Positions 18,610-26,741 of a stretch of 62,219 bases of DNA are shown here, piece after piece (the stretch's first letter is position 1; the number at the start of each line of letters is the position of its first letter). The stretch spans positions 1 to 62,219 of the forward strand of contig JAATFX010000147.1 in assembly GCA_015654925.1 (NCBI GenBank), written 5' to 3'. Made by a program: the position numbers and the translations under genes. Source of the DNA: Enterobacterales bacterium. Its GTDB lineage: Bacteria > Pseudomonadota > Gammaproteobacteria > Enterobacterales > Enterobacteriaceae. The notes beneath the pieces were generated by a model. It saw only the letters and a program-made list of their open reading frames with translations, ran no database searches and was not told where the DNA came from.

Positions 18610-18721
18610 AAAAAGAAAATAATTACCGATGCGATAAAATCAAGTGACAAAACGTCCCTAAATCCCTGCTATTCAAGATGCTGAAATATATAATTACCGT
18701 TATTGATAAAAAGAGATTTAA

Positions 18722-19609
18722 TTAGTCAAACTCTTTACATATTTGCTTAAGAAACTGATGTGCAGCAAAAGAAAGTGTGCGATCGCGATGCACGCAAATC
18801 TCGATATTGGCTAATTCCATGGTTTCATTATCGATAGGGATAGCGCAAAGCAGGTTTTGTTCAATTTCCTTACTGGCGATAAGTTTTGGTCCTATAGTGA
18901 GTGTACGACCCGCGATCGCCATTGCTTTGGTAAATTCGAGATTATTGGTATTCACAATAGATTGCGGGATCAGATGCAGGGCGCGGGTAACTTTATCGAA
19001 TGTCTGCCTCAAACCGAAACTGGATACCGGCAACGCTATCGGATAAGCGCAGATCTCGTCCAGAGTAAGGGATTGATATTGTGCAAGCGGGTGCTTTGGC
19101 GAAACCAGGCACTGAATTGGTGCAGACCATTGCTTGATAACTTCTATACTGGGGCGATTCCCGATATTAAAAACGATGCCAATATCGATTTCATCCCGAA
19201 TGATGGCTTCAATGGTGCGGTCCGAAGACTCGGTATTGATGGAAAACTGAATAGCGGGATAATTTTCATTAAATTCCGTCATGATACGGGGCATGATAAC
19301 CTGGACCAAGGCCTCGATAACCCAGATCTTAACTTCGCCCTGGCGAAGTCCTTTCAAATTTTTTATCGCCTCGTGGATACGATCCAAGTCCCGGCACATT
19401 TTACGCGTATATTGCTCCAACATCATACCTGCGGTCGTCAGCTGGATTCCCGTGTTGCTTCTTTCGAGCAGCATAATACCCAGGCTGTGTTCGAGTAATG
19501 ATATCTGCCTGCTGATAGCCGATGGCGCGACATGCAGCCGGCCCGCGGCACGGCGTATTGATCCGGTTGCAGCTACCTCGTTGAAATATTTATAAGTATT
19601 TAAATTCAT
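18722..19609 (-). CDS. LysR-family regulator, probable regulator of the Rut-like operon
   Basis: A 295-residue LysR-type regulator. The start at 19609 follows GGAGGG; an in-frame codon 36 bases upstream is less well placed. The helix-turn-helix is near residues 15-40 (AATGSIRRAAGRLHVAPSAISRQI), followed by the usual two-lobed effector domain. It is encoded just upstream of, and on the same strand as, the ten-gene operon, separated from it by about 280 bases with palindromes. Autoregulation is suggested by the palindrome at 19689. The effector is unknown. Confidence 0.9.
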   Translation of the reverse strand: MNLNTYKYFNEVAATGSIRRAAGRLHVAPSAISRQISLLEHSLGIMLLERSNTGIQLTTAGMMLEQYTRKMCRDLDRIHEAIKNLKGLRQGEVKIWVIEALVQVIMPRIMTEFNENYPAIQFSINTESSDRTIEAIIRDEIDIGIVFNIGNRPSIEVIKQWSAPIQCLVSPKHPLAQYQSLTLDEICAYPIALPVSSFGLRQTFDKVTRALHLIPQSIVNTNNLEFTKAMAIAGRTLTIGPKLIASKEIEQNLLCAIPIDNETMELANIEICVHRDRTLSFAAHQFLKQICKEFD

Positions 19610-19688
19610 TGGTCCCTCCGACAGACATGCACCACAATCATTCATTTTTAATTTGATGCAATATCGATACCAACTGCATAACTGTCGT

Positions 19689-19705
19689 GTTGCTGGTTTA
19701 GCAAC
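19689..19705. promoter_or_regulatory. Palindrome upstream of the LysR gene, candidate LysR box
   Basis: GTTGCT and AGCAAC are perfect inverted arms around GGTTT. The inner part meets the T-N11-A rule for LysR boxes. It lies about 80 bases upstream of the LysR start. A related word occurs in the promoter region of the adjacent operon. Confidence 0.55.
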
Positions 19706-19738
19706 GTTGCGTACCTCAATCTGAAATCAGAGCAACCA

Positions 19739-19927
19739 ATGGTGGATGGCGGTTATCATGACAACCCAGAGCAACGCGAACGCGACGCGCTGAAAGATAC
19801 CATTCTGGAGGTATGCGGCATCGCCCTGCTGCGGTTGAAAACGATCGATAGCCGGATTGAAGCTAAAATGGCGGCGTTTCCGACGGCGGTTATGCAGGGA
19901 GATTCCATAGGGGAAGGCGCGCTGTAG
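19739..19927 (+). pseudogene. Remnant of a DUF2726/DUF559-like nuclease C-terminus
   Basis: The 62-codon frame starts VDGGYHDNPEQRERD and continues with a KD-x-x-L-x-x-x-GI-x-LLRLKT pattern. This recalls the C-terminal half of Vsr-like nuclease domains (DUF559/DUF2726), where VDG-x-H is followed by a basic, RD-containing helix and a LLR strand. The N-terminal catalytic half is absent and nothing in the upstream sequence restores it. I treat it as a decayed fragment. It sits in the roughly 500-base gap between the LysR gene and the ABC ATPase gene; the rest of that gap (19928-20112) shows nothing clear. Confidence 0.4.
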
Positions 19928-20112
19928 CCGGCATATTTATCCTGGGAAAAGTTTTGTTCTATGGCATAAACCAGAATAAAAGGAAAATGCGGCACCACGG
20001 GTTCGGGGCCGCCATTTAAGACTCAGCAACCGTCAGACTACGCATTTTACCTGCCCCAGCGCGGTTGCCTGCGGGAAGAACAACGATGGGTTTAACCGCA
20101 TGCCGTGTTTGC

Positions 20113-20850
20113 TCAGTGCTGGCGCAAATCGCTGAGAAAGCGCTGCGAACGCGGATGGCGCGGAGCGGAGAAAAAGTCTTCCGGCGCGGCTTTTTCGAGG
20201 ATTTTCCCCTCGTCCATAAACCAGATGGTATCTGCCACTTCACGGGCAAAATTCATCTCGTGGGTCACGCACATCATGGTCATCCCCTCCTGCGCCAGGG
20301 ATCGCATTACATTCAGCACCTCGCCCACCATCTCCGGGTCCAGCGCCGATGTCGGCTCATCGAACAGCATCACCGGCGGCTTCATGGCCAGCGCCCGGGC
20401 GATTGCCACCCGCTGCTGCTGGCCGCCGGAAAGCTGGGCCGGATAGGTATTCGCCTTATGGGACAATCCGACCCGTTCGAGCAGCGCCCCTGCTTGCCTG
20501 CGCGCCTCGGCGCGTTTTAAGCCAAGCACCTTTACCGGCGACAGCATAATATTTTCGATGACGGAAAGATGTGGAAAGAGATTAAAACTCTGGAAGACAA
20601 AACCGATACGGGTGCGCAATTGATTCAGGCGGGTGCTGCTGCCATGAATATCGAGGCCATCAAATAATATCTGCCCCTTCTCAATAGGCTCCAGCCGGTT
20701 AACAGTGCGGATCAGCGTCGATTTACCCGATCCTGAAGGCCCGCACACCACCACGACCTCGCCGCTTTTGATTTCCGCGCTCAGATCGGTAAGCGCCTGA
20801 TAATCGCCATACCACTTGTTGACTTGGTTGAATATAATCATGGGTCTCAT
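20113..20850 (-). CDS. Polar amino-acid ABC transporter ATPase (GlnQ/HisP type)
   Basis: A 245-residue single-domain ATPase. The start at 20850 follows AAGGA by seven bases; the frame stays open upstream to 21120 but that part has no family similarity. Motifs are complete: Walker A GPSGSGKST, Q-loop FVFQSFNLFPHL, signature LSGGQQQR, Walker B VMLFDEPTSALD, and the H-loop VTHEM. Its binding protein is encoded at 23609 on the other strand and its permeases at 30139-31587, so the transporter is dispersed around the pxp genes. Substrate class is polar amino acids, opines or cyclic derivatives such as 5-oxoproline. Confidence 0.93.
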   Translation of the reverse strand: MRPMIIFNQVNKWYGDYQALTDLSAEIKSGEVVVVCGPSGSGKSTLIRTVNRLEPIEKGQILFDGLDIHGSSTRLNQLRTRIGFVFQSFNLFPHLSVIENIMLSPVKVLGLKRAEARRQAGALLERVGLSHKANTYPAQLSGGQQQRVAIARALAMKPPVMLFDEPTSALDPEMVGEVLNVMRSLAQEGMTMMCVTHEMNFAREVADTIWFMDEGKILEKAAPEDFFSAPRHPRSQRFLSDLRQH

Positions 20851-21164
20851 CTCGATTCCTTCTTGGCGATTATGTTTAAGCGACATCAGGCATGCGCACG
20901 CTTTTTCCACGCTATCGACGAATCTAGCCAATAAACCCCGCCTTGCATAAGACATAAAAAGCTTGATGCGATAAAGAGGGCTTATAACCGCCCTACAGGC
21001 ACGATGCCGCGCGCCATGATAATTGGCCGGCGTTGAACCATTATCGGCCGGCGGCTCGGGGGACTTATAAGCGCTGATTATCACAACATACCGCATGAAT
21101 ATTTTTGTGTTATCGCCCATGCCGTTAGTCTGGGTCTACCGAATACCTGCTGGAATACGTCGCT
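20851..21164. other. Divergent intergenic region between ABC ATPase and pxpB
   Basis: A 314-base gap that must hold the promoters of the ATPase gene (minus) and the pxp operon (plus). I see no outstanding repeat. A short segment is an open continuation of the ATPase frame without coding signs. Confidence 0.5.
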
Positions 21165-21824
21165 ATGAACGCTCTCCCTTCCATTAGCTGCCTGGGAACC
21201 AGTGCCCTGCTGTTTGACGCTGGCGGCGCCCTGTCGTTATCGCAGCAACAGCGGATCTGGGCGCTGGGACGGGCCGCGTCGACATGGCCGGAGATACGCG
21301 AAGCGGTGCCCTGCCTGAATAATCTGCTGCTGTATTTTGCCGGTACGCCGCCAAGGACCCTCGACGGCCTGCGGGAGAGGTTGCTGGACGAGTGGCGTAA
21401 AGAGGAAAGGCTGTGCCTGGAGGGTAAAGTGGTGGACCTGCGGGTGGACTACGGCGGCGAATTCGGCCCGCGCATGGAGCATGTGTGCGACCATACCGGC
21501 CTGAGCGTCGACGCCGTGGTGGAGCTGCACACCTCGGTGCTGTATACGGTCTTTGGCCTCGGCAGCCACCCGGGGCATTGTTATCTGGACGGGCTCGACC
21601 CGCGACTGGCGACGCCCCGCCGCAAAGTGCCCATTCTTGGCAACCCGATAGGGTCGGTGGCCATCGGCGGGTTCCAGACCAGCGTATCGGCATCGCCGGG
21701 GCCGAGCGGCTGGAACCAGATCGGCCTGACCCGGATGACGTTTTTCGATCCCGCACTGACGCCGCCGGCGCTCATGGCGCCAGGGGATAAGATCCGCTTT
21801 TGTCCGGACAAGGTGATCCGATGA
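21165..21824 (+). CDS. pxpB: 5-oxoprolinase/lactamase subunit PxpB (KipI, allophanate hydrolase subunit 1 family)
   Basis: A 219-residue cyclophilin-like-fold protein. Family blocks include VDYGGEFGPRMEHVCDHTGLS, LGSHPGHCYLDGLDPRL (usual form GF-x-PGF-x-YL), TPRRKVP and GSVAIGGFQTSV. PxpB works with PxpC and PxpA to open 5-oxoproline to glutamate using ATP. The usual aromatic of the PGF-x-YL motif is replaced by His (PGHCYL), which could reflect another lactam or cyclic amide. The stop overlaps pxpC in an ATGA arrangement. Confidence 0.92.
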   Translation: MNALPSISCLGTSALLFDAGGALSLSQQQRIWALGRAASTWPEIREAVPCLNNLLLYFAGTPPRTLDGLRERLLDEWRKEERLCLEGKVVDLRVDYGGEFGPRMEHVCDHTGLSVDAVVELHTSVLYTVFGLGSHPGHCYLDGLDPRLATPRRKVPILGNPIGSVAIGGFQTSVSASPGPSGWNQIGLTRMTFFDPALTPPALMAPGDKIRFCPDKVIR

Positions 21825-22801
21825 TTGAACTGCTTTCCGACAGCCGCCTCGCCAGCGTGCAGGATCTCGGCCGTTTCGGCCATTTGCACCATGGCGTCGG
21901 CATGTCAGGCGCCATGGATAAGCCGGCCCTGAGCGTGGGCAACCTGATGCTGGGCAACGACCCGGGAGCGGCGGGGATCGAGTTCCCGCTATTTCCGGTG
22001 CGGCTGCGTTTTCATCAGCCTTGCACCTTTGCCATTACCGGCGCCGATACCGACGCGACGCTGGACGATGCGCCGCTGTTGCCGTGGTGGACCGCGCGGG
22101 CCGCCGCCGGACAAACGCTGACGCTTAAACGGCCGCTGAACGGCGTCCGTGCCTATCTCACCGTTGCCGGCGGCATAGGGGTCGGGGAAGTGCTGGGATC
22201 GCGCAGCACGCAATTGCGCGGCGGCTTCGGCGGCATGGAGGGACGAATGCTGCAGCAAGGCGATCGGCTCCCGCTGGCGGACGACGCCGACGCCGGGCCG
22301 GGCGGTTTCGGCATCCAGTCGCCGTTGAGCGGCATGCCGCTGACGCGTGGCGCGGACCCGGCGGTGCGCGTTATCCCGGCGGCCGAATATCCGCTGTTTC
22401 GCCGGGCATGCCGCGAGGCGTTCTGGCGCGAATCCTGGAAGATAACCTCGCAAAGCAACAGGTACGGCTATCGTCTGGAAGGCACTCCAATGCTGCCGGA
22501 CGAGCCCTTGGAAATGCGCTCTCACGGCATAGTGCCCGGGGTGATACAAGTACCGCATGGCGGTCAACCCATCATCCAGATGCGGGATGCCCAGCCGATG
22601 GGCGGTTATCCCAAATTCGGCGCGGTGATCGAGGCGGATATCTGGCGGCTTGGCCAAATCCCTATCGGTCAACGGGTACGCTTTATTGAAGTGGATTATG
22701 CACAAGGCGTCGCCGCGCTCGACGAGCTTGATTGCTATTTAACACGGGTGCGGGAAATGGTCGCCATACAGCGGTGTTCCCGCGTCATGACCTCAGGCTG
22801 A
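21821..22801 (+). CDS. pxpC: 5-oxoprolinase/lactamase subunit PxpC (KipA, allophanate hydrolase subunit 2 family)
   Basis: A 326-residue protein starting at 21821, where its ATG overlaps the pxpB stop. The family core is intact: SVQDLGRFGHLHHGVGMSGAMD near the N-terminus, GIEFPLFP, AYLTVAGGI, RSTQLRGGFGG, and the RYGYRLEG and RSHGIVPG-type blocks in the C-terminal half. PxpBC forms the ATP-dependent part of bacterial 5-oxoprolinase and is related to the lyase half of urea amidolyase, a biotin-dependent enzyme. That relation matters here because biotin carboxylase genes lie in the same cluster. Confidence 0.93.
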   Translation: MIELLSDSRLASVQDLGRFGHLHHGVGMSGAMDKPALSVGNLMLGNDPGAAGIEFPLFPVRLRFHQPCTFAITGADTDATLDDAPLLPWWTARAAAGQTLTLKRPLNGVRAYLTVAGGIGVGEVLGSRSTQLRGGFGGMEGRMLQQGDRLPLADDADAGPGGFGIQSPLSGMPLTRGADPAVRVIPAAEYPLFRRACREAFWRESWKITSQSNRYGYRLEGTPMLPDEPLEMRSHGIVPGVIQVPHGGQPIIQMRDAQPMGGYPKFGAVIEADIWRLGQIPIGQRVRFIEVDYAQGVAALDELDCYLTRVREMVAIQRCSRVMTSG

Positions 22802-22814
22802 TTAGGAGCGTTCC

Positions 22815-23606
22815 ATGCTGGAAATAGATATCAATGCCGATCTCGGCGAAGGTTTCGGCCCTTGGCAGATGGGTGACGACGAGCAGTTGATGACGTTGAT
22901 TTCCTCGGCCAATATCGCCTGCGGTTTCCACGCCGGCGATCCGACGATTATGCGCAATACTTTGGCCCGGGCAAAAACGCTGGGCATCGATGCCGGCGCC
23001 CATGTGGGCTTTCCCGACCTGGTGGGTTTCGGCCGCCGGCGCATGGCGATCGATCCGCAAACCCTGTGCGATCTGGTGCTCTATCAGCTTTCCGCCATTT
23101 CCGGCCTGGCCGATATGATAGGCCATCCCATCAGGCTGATGAGCTTTCACGGCGCGCTGGGCAATATGATTGCCGAGGACGAAAGCCTGGCGACGCCGCT
23201 GGTAGCCGCCGTGGCCGCGTTTAACCCGGCTCTGATCATCAAGTCATCCATCAGTCCCTGCATCCGCGATGCGGCGGAAAAATGCGGCGGCGTGCAGGTG
23301 GAAACGGTATTTCACGCCGACCGCGCCTATGATGCCGATGGCCTGCTGGTGTCGCGCAAACTTCCCGGCGCGGTCATTCACGATAAACAGCAGGTGATGC
23401 AACGCGTCAGCCACTTCCTGCGCACCGGCACCGCTATCACCGCGGCGGGCAATGAAATCGCTATTCCCGCCCGCTCGATCCTGGTGCACGGCGATAACGC
23501 CGGCGCGGTGGCGCTGGCGCGCGCCATCAGGGAAGAAGTGGAACGTCTTGGCGGTAAGGTGCTGCCTTTGTCCCAATTATCATCCACATTTACCCAGGAG
23601 AGATAA
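22815..23606 (+). CDS. pxpA: 5-oxoprolinase/lactamase subunit PxpA (LamB/YcsF family)
   Basis: A 263-residue protein with the family opening DINADLGEGFG and the metal-binding, divergent-TIM-barrel landmarks IACGFHAGDP, GAHVGFPD, FHGALGN and SILVHGDNAGAV. It starts 13 bases after pxpC, with AGGAG upstream. In B. subtilis and other bacteria PxpA, B and C together hydrolyse 5-oxoproline, a damage product of glutamine and glutamate. The co-operonic binding protein and the carboxylase genes suggest that imported cyclic amide is used as a nutrient here. Confidence 0.93.
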   Translation: MLEIDINADLGEGFGPWQMGDDEQLMTLISSANIACGFHAGDPTIMRNTLARAKTLGIDAGAHVGFPDLVGFGRRRMAIDPQTLCDLVLYQLSAISGLADMIGHPIRLMSFHGALGNMIAEDESLATPLVAAVAAFNPALIIKSSISPCIRDAAEKCGGVQVETVFHADRAYDADGLLVSRKLPGAVIHDKQQVMQRVSHFLRTGTAITAAGNEIAIPARSILVHGDNAGAVALARAIREEVERLGGKVLPLSQLSSTFTQER

Positions 23607-23608
23607 CC

Positions 23609-24439
23609 ATGCGTTTAGTCACCGTTACCGCACTGATGTTGTTCGCCGCCGCCCCCCTGCTCGCCCACGCCGATCGGCTTGACGCTATTCTCGCCGGCAA
23701 AAAAATGATTTGCGGCGTGCAGGCCAGCACGCCGCCGTTTGGCTTTCCGGATCCCAAAACCCGCCTGCAGGTCGGCCACGACGTCGACCTCTGCCATGCC
23801 ATTGCCGATAAGCTGGGAGTCGAAGTGACCATCAAACCGGTCTCCACCGAGGCCAAGGTGCCTGAAATCAAGTTGGGCCATGTGGATATCGGCATTATGA
23901 ACCTGGCCTATACCCGCTCCCGCGGCGAGCAAATCCAGTTCAGCGATCCCTATTACATTACCCGCGAAATGCTGGTGGTGCTGGCGGAAAACGGCGCCAA
24001 AAGCCTTAAGGATTTCAAAGGCCAAAGGATCGGGTCGAGCAAGGGGTCTACCTCCGAGCTGGCGACCCGGCTGCAGGGCGCGGTGCCGGTAACATTCCAG
24101 GATGCGGGGTCGGCCTACCTGGCGACAATACAGCGCAAAACCGTGGGTTTCGTCAATAACGAGATGACGGCAAAGCAGTTTGTCCAGCACGCGGCCGAAA
24201 GCGGCGTCAAGCTGACAATGATTCCCGAACCCATGGCGCTTGAGCCGGTGAGCGTGGGCATGCGCCATGGCGAACCCAAACTGTATGAAAAAATCAACGG
24301 CATCCTGGACGAACTGGAGAGCGAGGGTAAACTCAACGCGATCTGGAATAAATGGATTGGGCCGGGCACCGTTTACAATATGCCGCGTAAAGATAAAGTC
24401 CAGCCCATGACGGCGATTAATTTCGAGCCATTGCCATAA
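23609..24439 (+). CDS. Polar amino-acid ABC transporter substrate-binding protein
   Basis: A 276-residue family 3 periplasmic receptor starting two bases after the pxpA stop. A signal peptide (MRLVTVTALMLFAAAPLLA, cleaved after HA) is followed by the usual N-lobe: CGVQASTPPFGFPD, then GHDVDLCHAIADKLG, LGHVDIGIMNLAYTRSRGEQIQFSDPYY-type core in shorter blocks, and a C-terminal helix with KLNAIWNKWIG. Tight coupling to pxpA argues that the ligand is the substrate of the lactamase. The ATPase and permeases of the same transporter are encoded elsewhere in the cluster. Confidence 0.92.
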   Translation: MRLVTVTALMLFAAAPLLAHADRLDAILAGKKMICGVQASTPPFGFPDPKTRLQVGHDVDLCHAIADKLGVEVTIKPVSTEAKVPEIKLGHVDIGIMNLAYTRSRGEQIQFSDPYYITREMLVVLAENGAKSLKDFKGQRIGSSKGSTSELATRLQGAVPVTFQDAGSAYLATIQRKTVGFVNNEMTAKQFVQHAAESGVKLTMIPEPMALEPVSVGMRHGEPKLYEKINGILDELESEGKLNAIWNKWIGPGTVYNMPRKDKVQPMTAINFEPLP

Positions 24440-24496
24440 GGTTAATACCGTTATTCACGGTTACGGTTAATTAATTTGCGCACGGCGCCGGTTAAT
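24440..24496. repeat. Three GGTTAAT words at exact 25-base spacing
   Basis: GGTTAAT occurs at 24440, 24465 and 24490, just after the binding-protein stop. The first two units also share CACGG at the same offset. The remaining gap to 24657 holds a GTTGCA/TGCAAC inverted repeat at 24597-24618. This is the only sizeable break in the plus-strand operon, so a second promoter or regulated leader before the crotonase gene is plausible. Confidence 0.45.
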
Positions 24497-24657
24497 AAAT
24501 AACCCTTAATGCGCCAGCCGGGAATTATTGGCGCCGCCGGATGGTTTATTTTAAATAATTATCGCCTGCGGCTTGCGATAAATATCACTATGCCTGTTGC
24601 ATCGGCAGGTATTGCAACGGCTCAAGGCCACATCATTTTAATATAAAGGTTTTTATC

Positions 24658-25452
24658 ATGATAAAAGAAAACTCCAGACTTTTGTCCTGGTCGTCGGGCC
24701 CGGTCGGGTGGATATCATTTAACGACCCGGATAAACACAACGCTATTTCCATGGATATGGCCCGCGCGGTACCTGATATTATCAAAGCGTTCGAGCAGGA
24801 TAAAACCATTCGCGTAGTGGTATTGCGCGGGGCGGGAGAACGGGCGTTTGCCGCCGGTTCCAATATTTCATCGTTTGGCGAGGTACGCGGCAATGCCGCG
24901 CAAAACCATGAATATCATTTAATCAACGAAGCCGCTTATAACGCCGTTTATTATTGCGCCAAACCGACCATAGCCATGGTGCATGGCTACTGCATCGGCG
25001 GCGGCCTGGATTTTGCCGCCAGTTGCGATATTCGCCTGTGCGCGGAAAACGCCGTATTCGCTATTCCGGCCGTGCGTTTGGGATTGGGTTACGGTTATGA
25101 AGGCCAGATAAGAATGAACCGGATCGTCGGACCGACCCGCGGCCGGGATATCTTTTTTACCGGCCGCCATTACAGCGCCGCCGAAGCGCTGGCCATGGGA
25201 TTGGCGCACGAGGTTGTGGCGCCGGAACGCCTTGACGGCCGGGTGACCGAATATGCCCTGCAGGTGGCGCAGAACGCGCCCATGACCCTGGCCGCGCTCA
25301 AACGCGGTTTTATCGAACTGGAACGGGACGAAAGCGTGCGTAATATGGCCGCCGCACAATCCCTGATCGACGCCTGCTTTCAGAGCGCAGACTACCAGGA
25401 AGGGCGCAGCGCCTTTGCGCAAAAACGCCTGCCGCAGTTCAAGGGGGAGTGA
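24658..25452 (+). CDS. Enoyl-CoA hydratase/isomerase family (crotonase) protein
   Basis: A 264-residue crotonase-fold protein. The oxyanion-hole segments are present (AFAAGSNIS and HGYCIGGGLDFA). The first catalytic Glu of classical hydratases, in the PE-x-x-LG motif, is replaced: the sequence here is IPAVRLGLG. The second position is Asp in GRDIFFTG. It may thus be an isomerase, decarboxylase, hydrolase or lyase instead of a simple hydratase. The CoA-transferase gene follows three bases after its stop, so this pair should activate and process an acid arising from the imported compound. Confidence 0.88.
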   Translation: MIKENSRLLSWSSGPVGWISFNDPDKHNAISMDMARAVPDIIKAFEQDKTIRVVVLRGAGERAFAAGSNISSFGEVRGNAAQNHEYHLINEAAYNAVYYCAKPTIAMVHGYCIGGGLDFAASCDIRLCAENAVFAIPAVRLGLGYGYEGQIRMNRIVGPTRGRDIFFTGRHYSAAEALAMGLAHEVVAPERLDGRVTEYALQVAQNAPMTLAALKRGFIELERDESVRNMAAAQSLIDACFQSADYQEGRSAFAQKRLPQFKGE

Positions 25453-25455
25453 CCC

Positions 25456-26652
25456 ATGGAAAACGCTACGCCCCGCCGCGGCCCGCTTGCCGCCATCAAG
25501 GTGCTGGATCTGACCCGGGTCCGGGCCGGCCCCGCCTGCGTGCGCCAATTCGCCGATTGGGGGGCCGATGTCATTAAAATCGAAAGCCCCGATTATATGG
25601 AGGTCAGCGACGGCTGGGGCGGCCTGCGCGACGGACCCGATTTCCAGAACCTGCACCGCAATAAACGCTCGCTGACCCTTAATTTAAAAGATGCCGACGG
25701 CCTGGCGATCTTTTATCAGCTGGTGGCGGACGCGGATGTGGTGGCGGAAAATTTCAGGCCCGACGTCAAATTCCGTCTCGGCATCGACTACCAGACACTG
25801 CGGGAAATCAATCCGCGCATCGTATATGCCAGCATTTCCGGCTTCGGCCAGGATGGCCCTTATGCCAAACGTCCCGGTTTTGATCATATCGTCCAGGGCA
25901 TGGCCGGACTGATGTCGGTAAACGGCGATCCCGGCCATGGGCCGATGCGCGCCGGGTTCGCGGTGGCCGACGTCGGCGCGGGCATGTACTGCGCCATGGC
26001 GGTGATGACCGCCCTGCTGGAGCGGCAAACCTCGGGCCAGGGCCAATGGGTACAGGTATCCCTGCTGCAAACCATGATCGCCATGCTGGATTTCCAGGCG
26101 GCGCGCTGGCTGTTTTTGCAGGAAATACCGGCGCAAACCGGCAACGACCATCCCACCTCCATCCCCACCGGCGTCTACCCCACCGCCGACGGCCATATCA
26201 ATATCGCGGCGGGAGAGCAGGCGATGTACCGGCGGCTGTGCCTCGCCTTGGAAAGGCCGGATCTGATAGACCACCCCGATTACGCCACCGAGGAGCTGCG
26301 CTCCCGCCATCGCCACGGGCTGAACGACGTACTGTCGGCCATCGTGCGCACCCGCACCAGCGCCGACTGGATACGGATTTTTGAACGGGGCTCGGTGGCC
26401 GCCGGACCGATCAACAAGATTAACGAAGTCTTCGCCGACCCGCAGGTCAGGCACCTGGCGATTGCCCGGCCGCTGCAACATCCGCGGCTGGGGGAAGTGG
26501 AGGTGGTCGGCCAGCCGTTTTCCTTAAGCCGCACGCCCAGCGAGCTGCGCACCGTGGCGCCGGATCGGGGGGAGCATACCCGGGAGATCCTGCGGGATTT
26601 AGGGTACCAGCCCGGGCAAATCGACGCGTTGCGGGCCAAGGGGGCGATCTGA
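25456..26652 (+). CDS. Family III CoA transferase (CaiB/BaiF)
   Basis: A 398-residue CaiB/BaiF-type CoA transferase. The N-terminal KVLDLTRVRAGPACV and GADVIKIESP blocks, NKRSLTLNLKD, and SGFGQDGPYA are typical. The catalytic Asp that forms the acyl-enzyme anhydride is Asp172 in FAVADVGAG. Some members transfer CoA from succinyl- or acetyl-CoA to an organic acid. It directly follows the crotonase gene, so together they probably form an acyl-CoA branch for the carbon skeleton made by the lactamase and aminotransferase. Confidence 0.92.
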   Translation: MENATPRRGPLAAIKVLDLTRVRAGPACVRQFADWGADVIKIESPDYMEVSDGWGGLRDGPDFQNLHRNKRSLTLNLKDADGLAIFYQLVADADVVAENFRPDVKFRLGIDYQTLREINPRIVYASISGFGQDGPYAKRPGFDHIVQGMAGLMSVNGDPGHGPMRAGFAVADVGAGMYCAMAVMTALLERQTSGQGQWVQVSLLQTMIAMLDFQAARWLFLQEIPAQTGNDHPTSIPTGVYPTADGHINIAAGEQAMYRRLCLALERPDLIDHPDYATEELRSRHRHGLNDVLSAIVRTRTSADWIRIFERGSVAAGPINKINEVFADPQVRHLAIARPLQHPRLGEVEVVGQPFSLSRTPSELRTVAPDRGEHTREILRDLGYQPGQIDALRAKGAI

Positions 26653-26659
26653 TCGCGGC

Positions 26660-26686
26660 GCCGGCGGCGGAAGTCCTGCCGCCGGC
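26660..26686. terminator. GC-rich stem-loop between CoA transferase and aminotransferase genes
   Basis: GCCGGCGGC pairs with GCCGCCGGC over nine bases around a nine-base loop, about ten bases after the CoA transferase stop. There is no T-run, so it may only attenuate or protect mRNA ends inside the operon. Confidence 0.35.
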
Positions 26687-26741
26687 CGGCGTATGTCGTA
26701 GCCCATTATTGTTATCACCACTGAAGCTCGAGGAGATTGCC

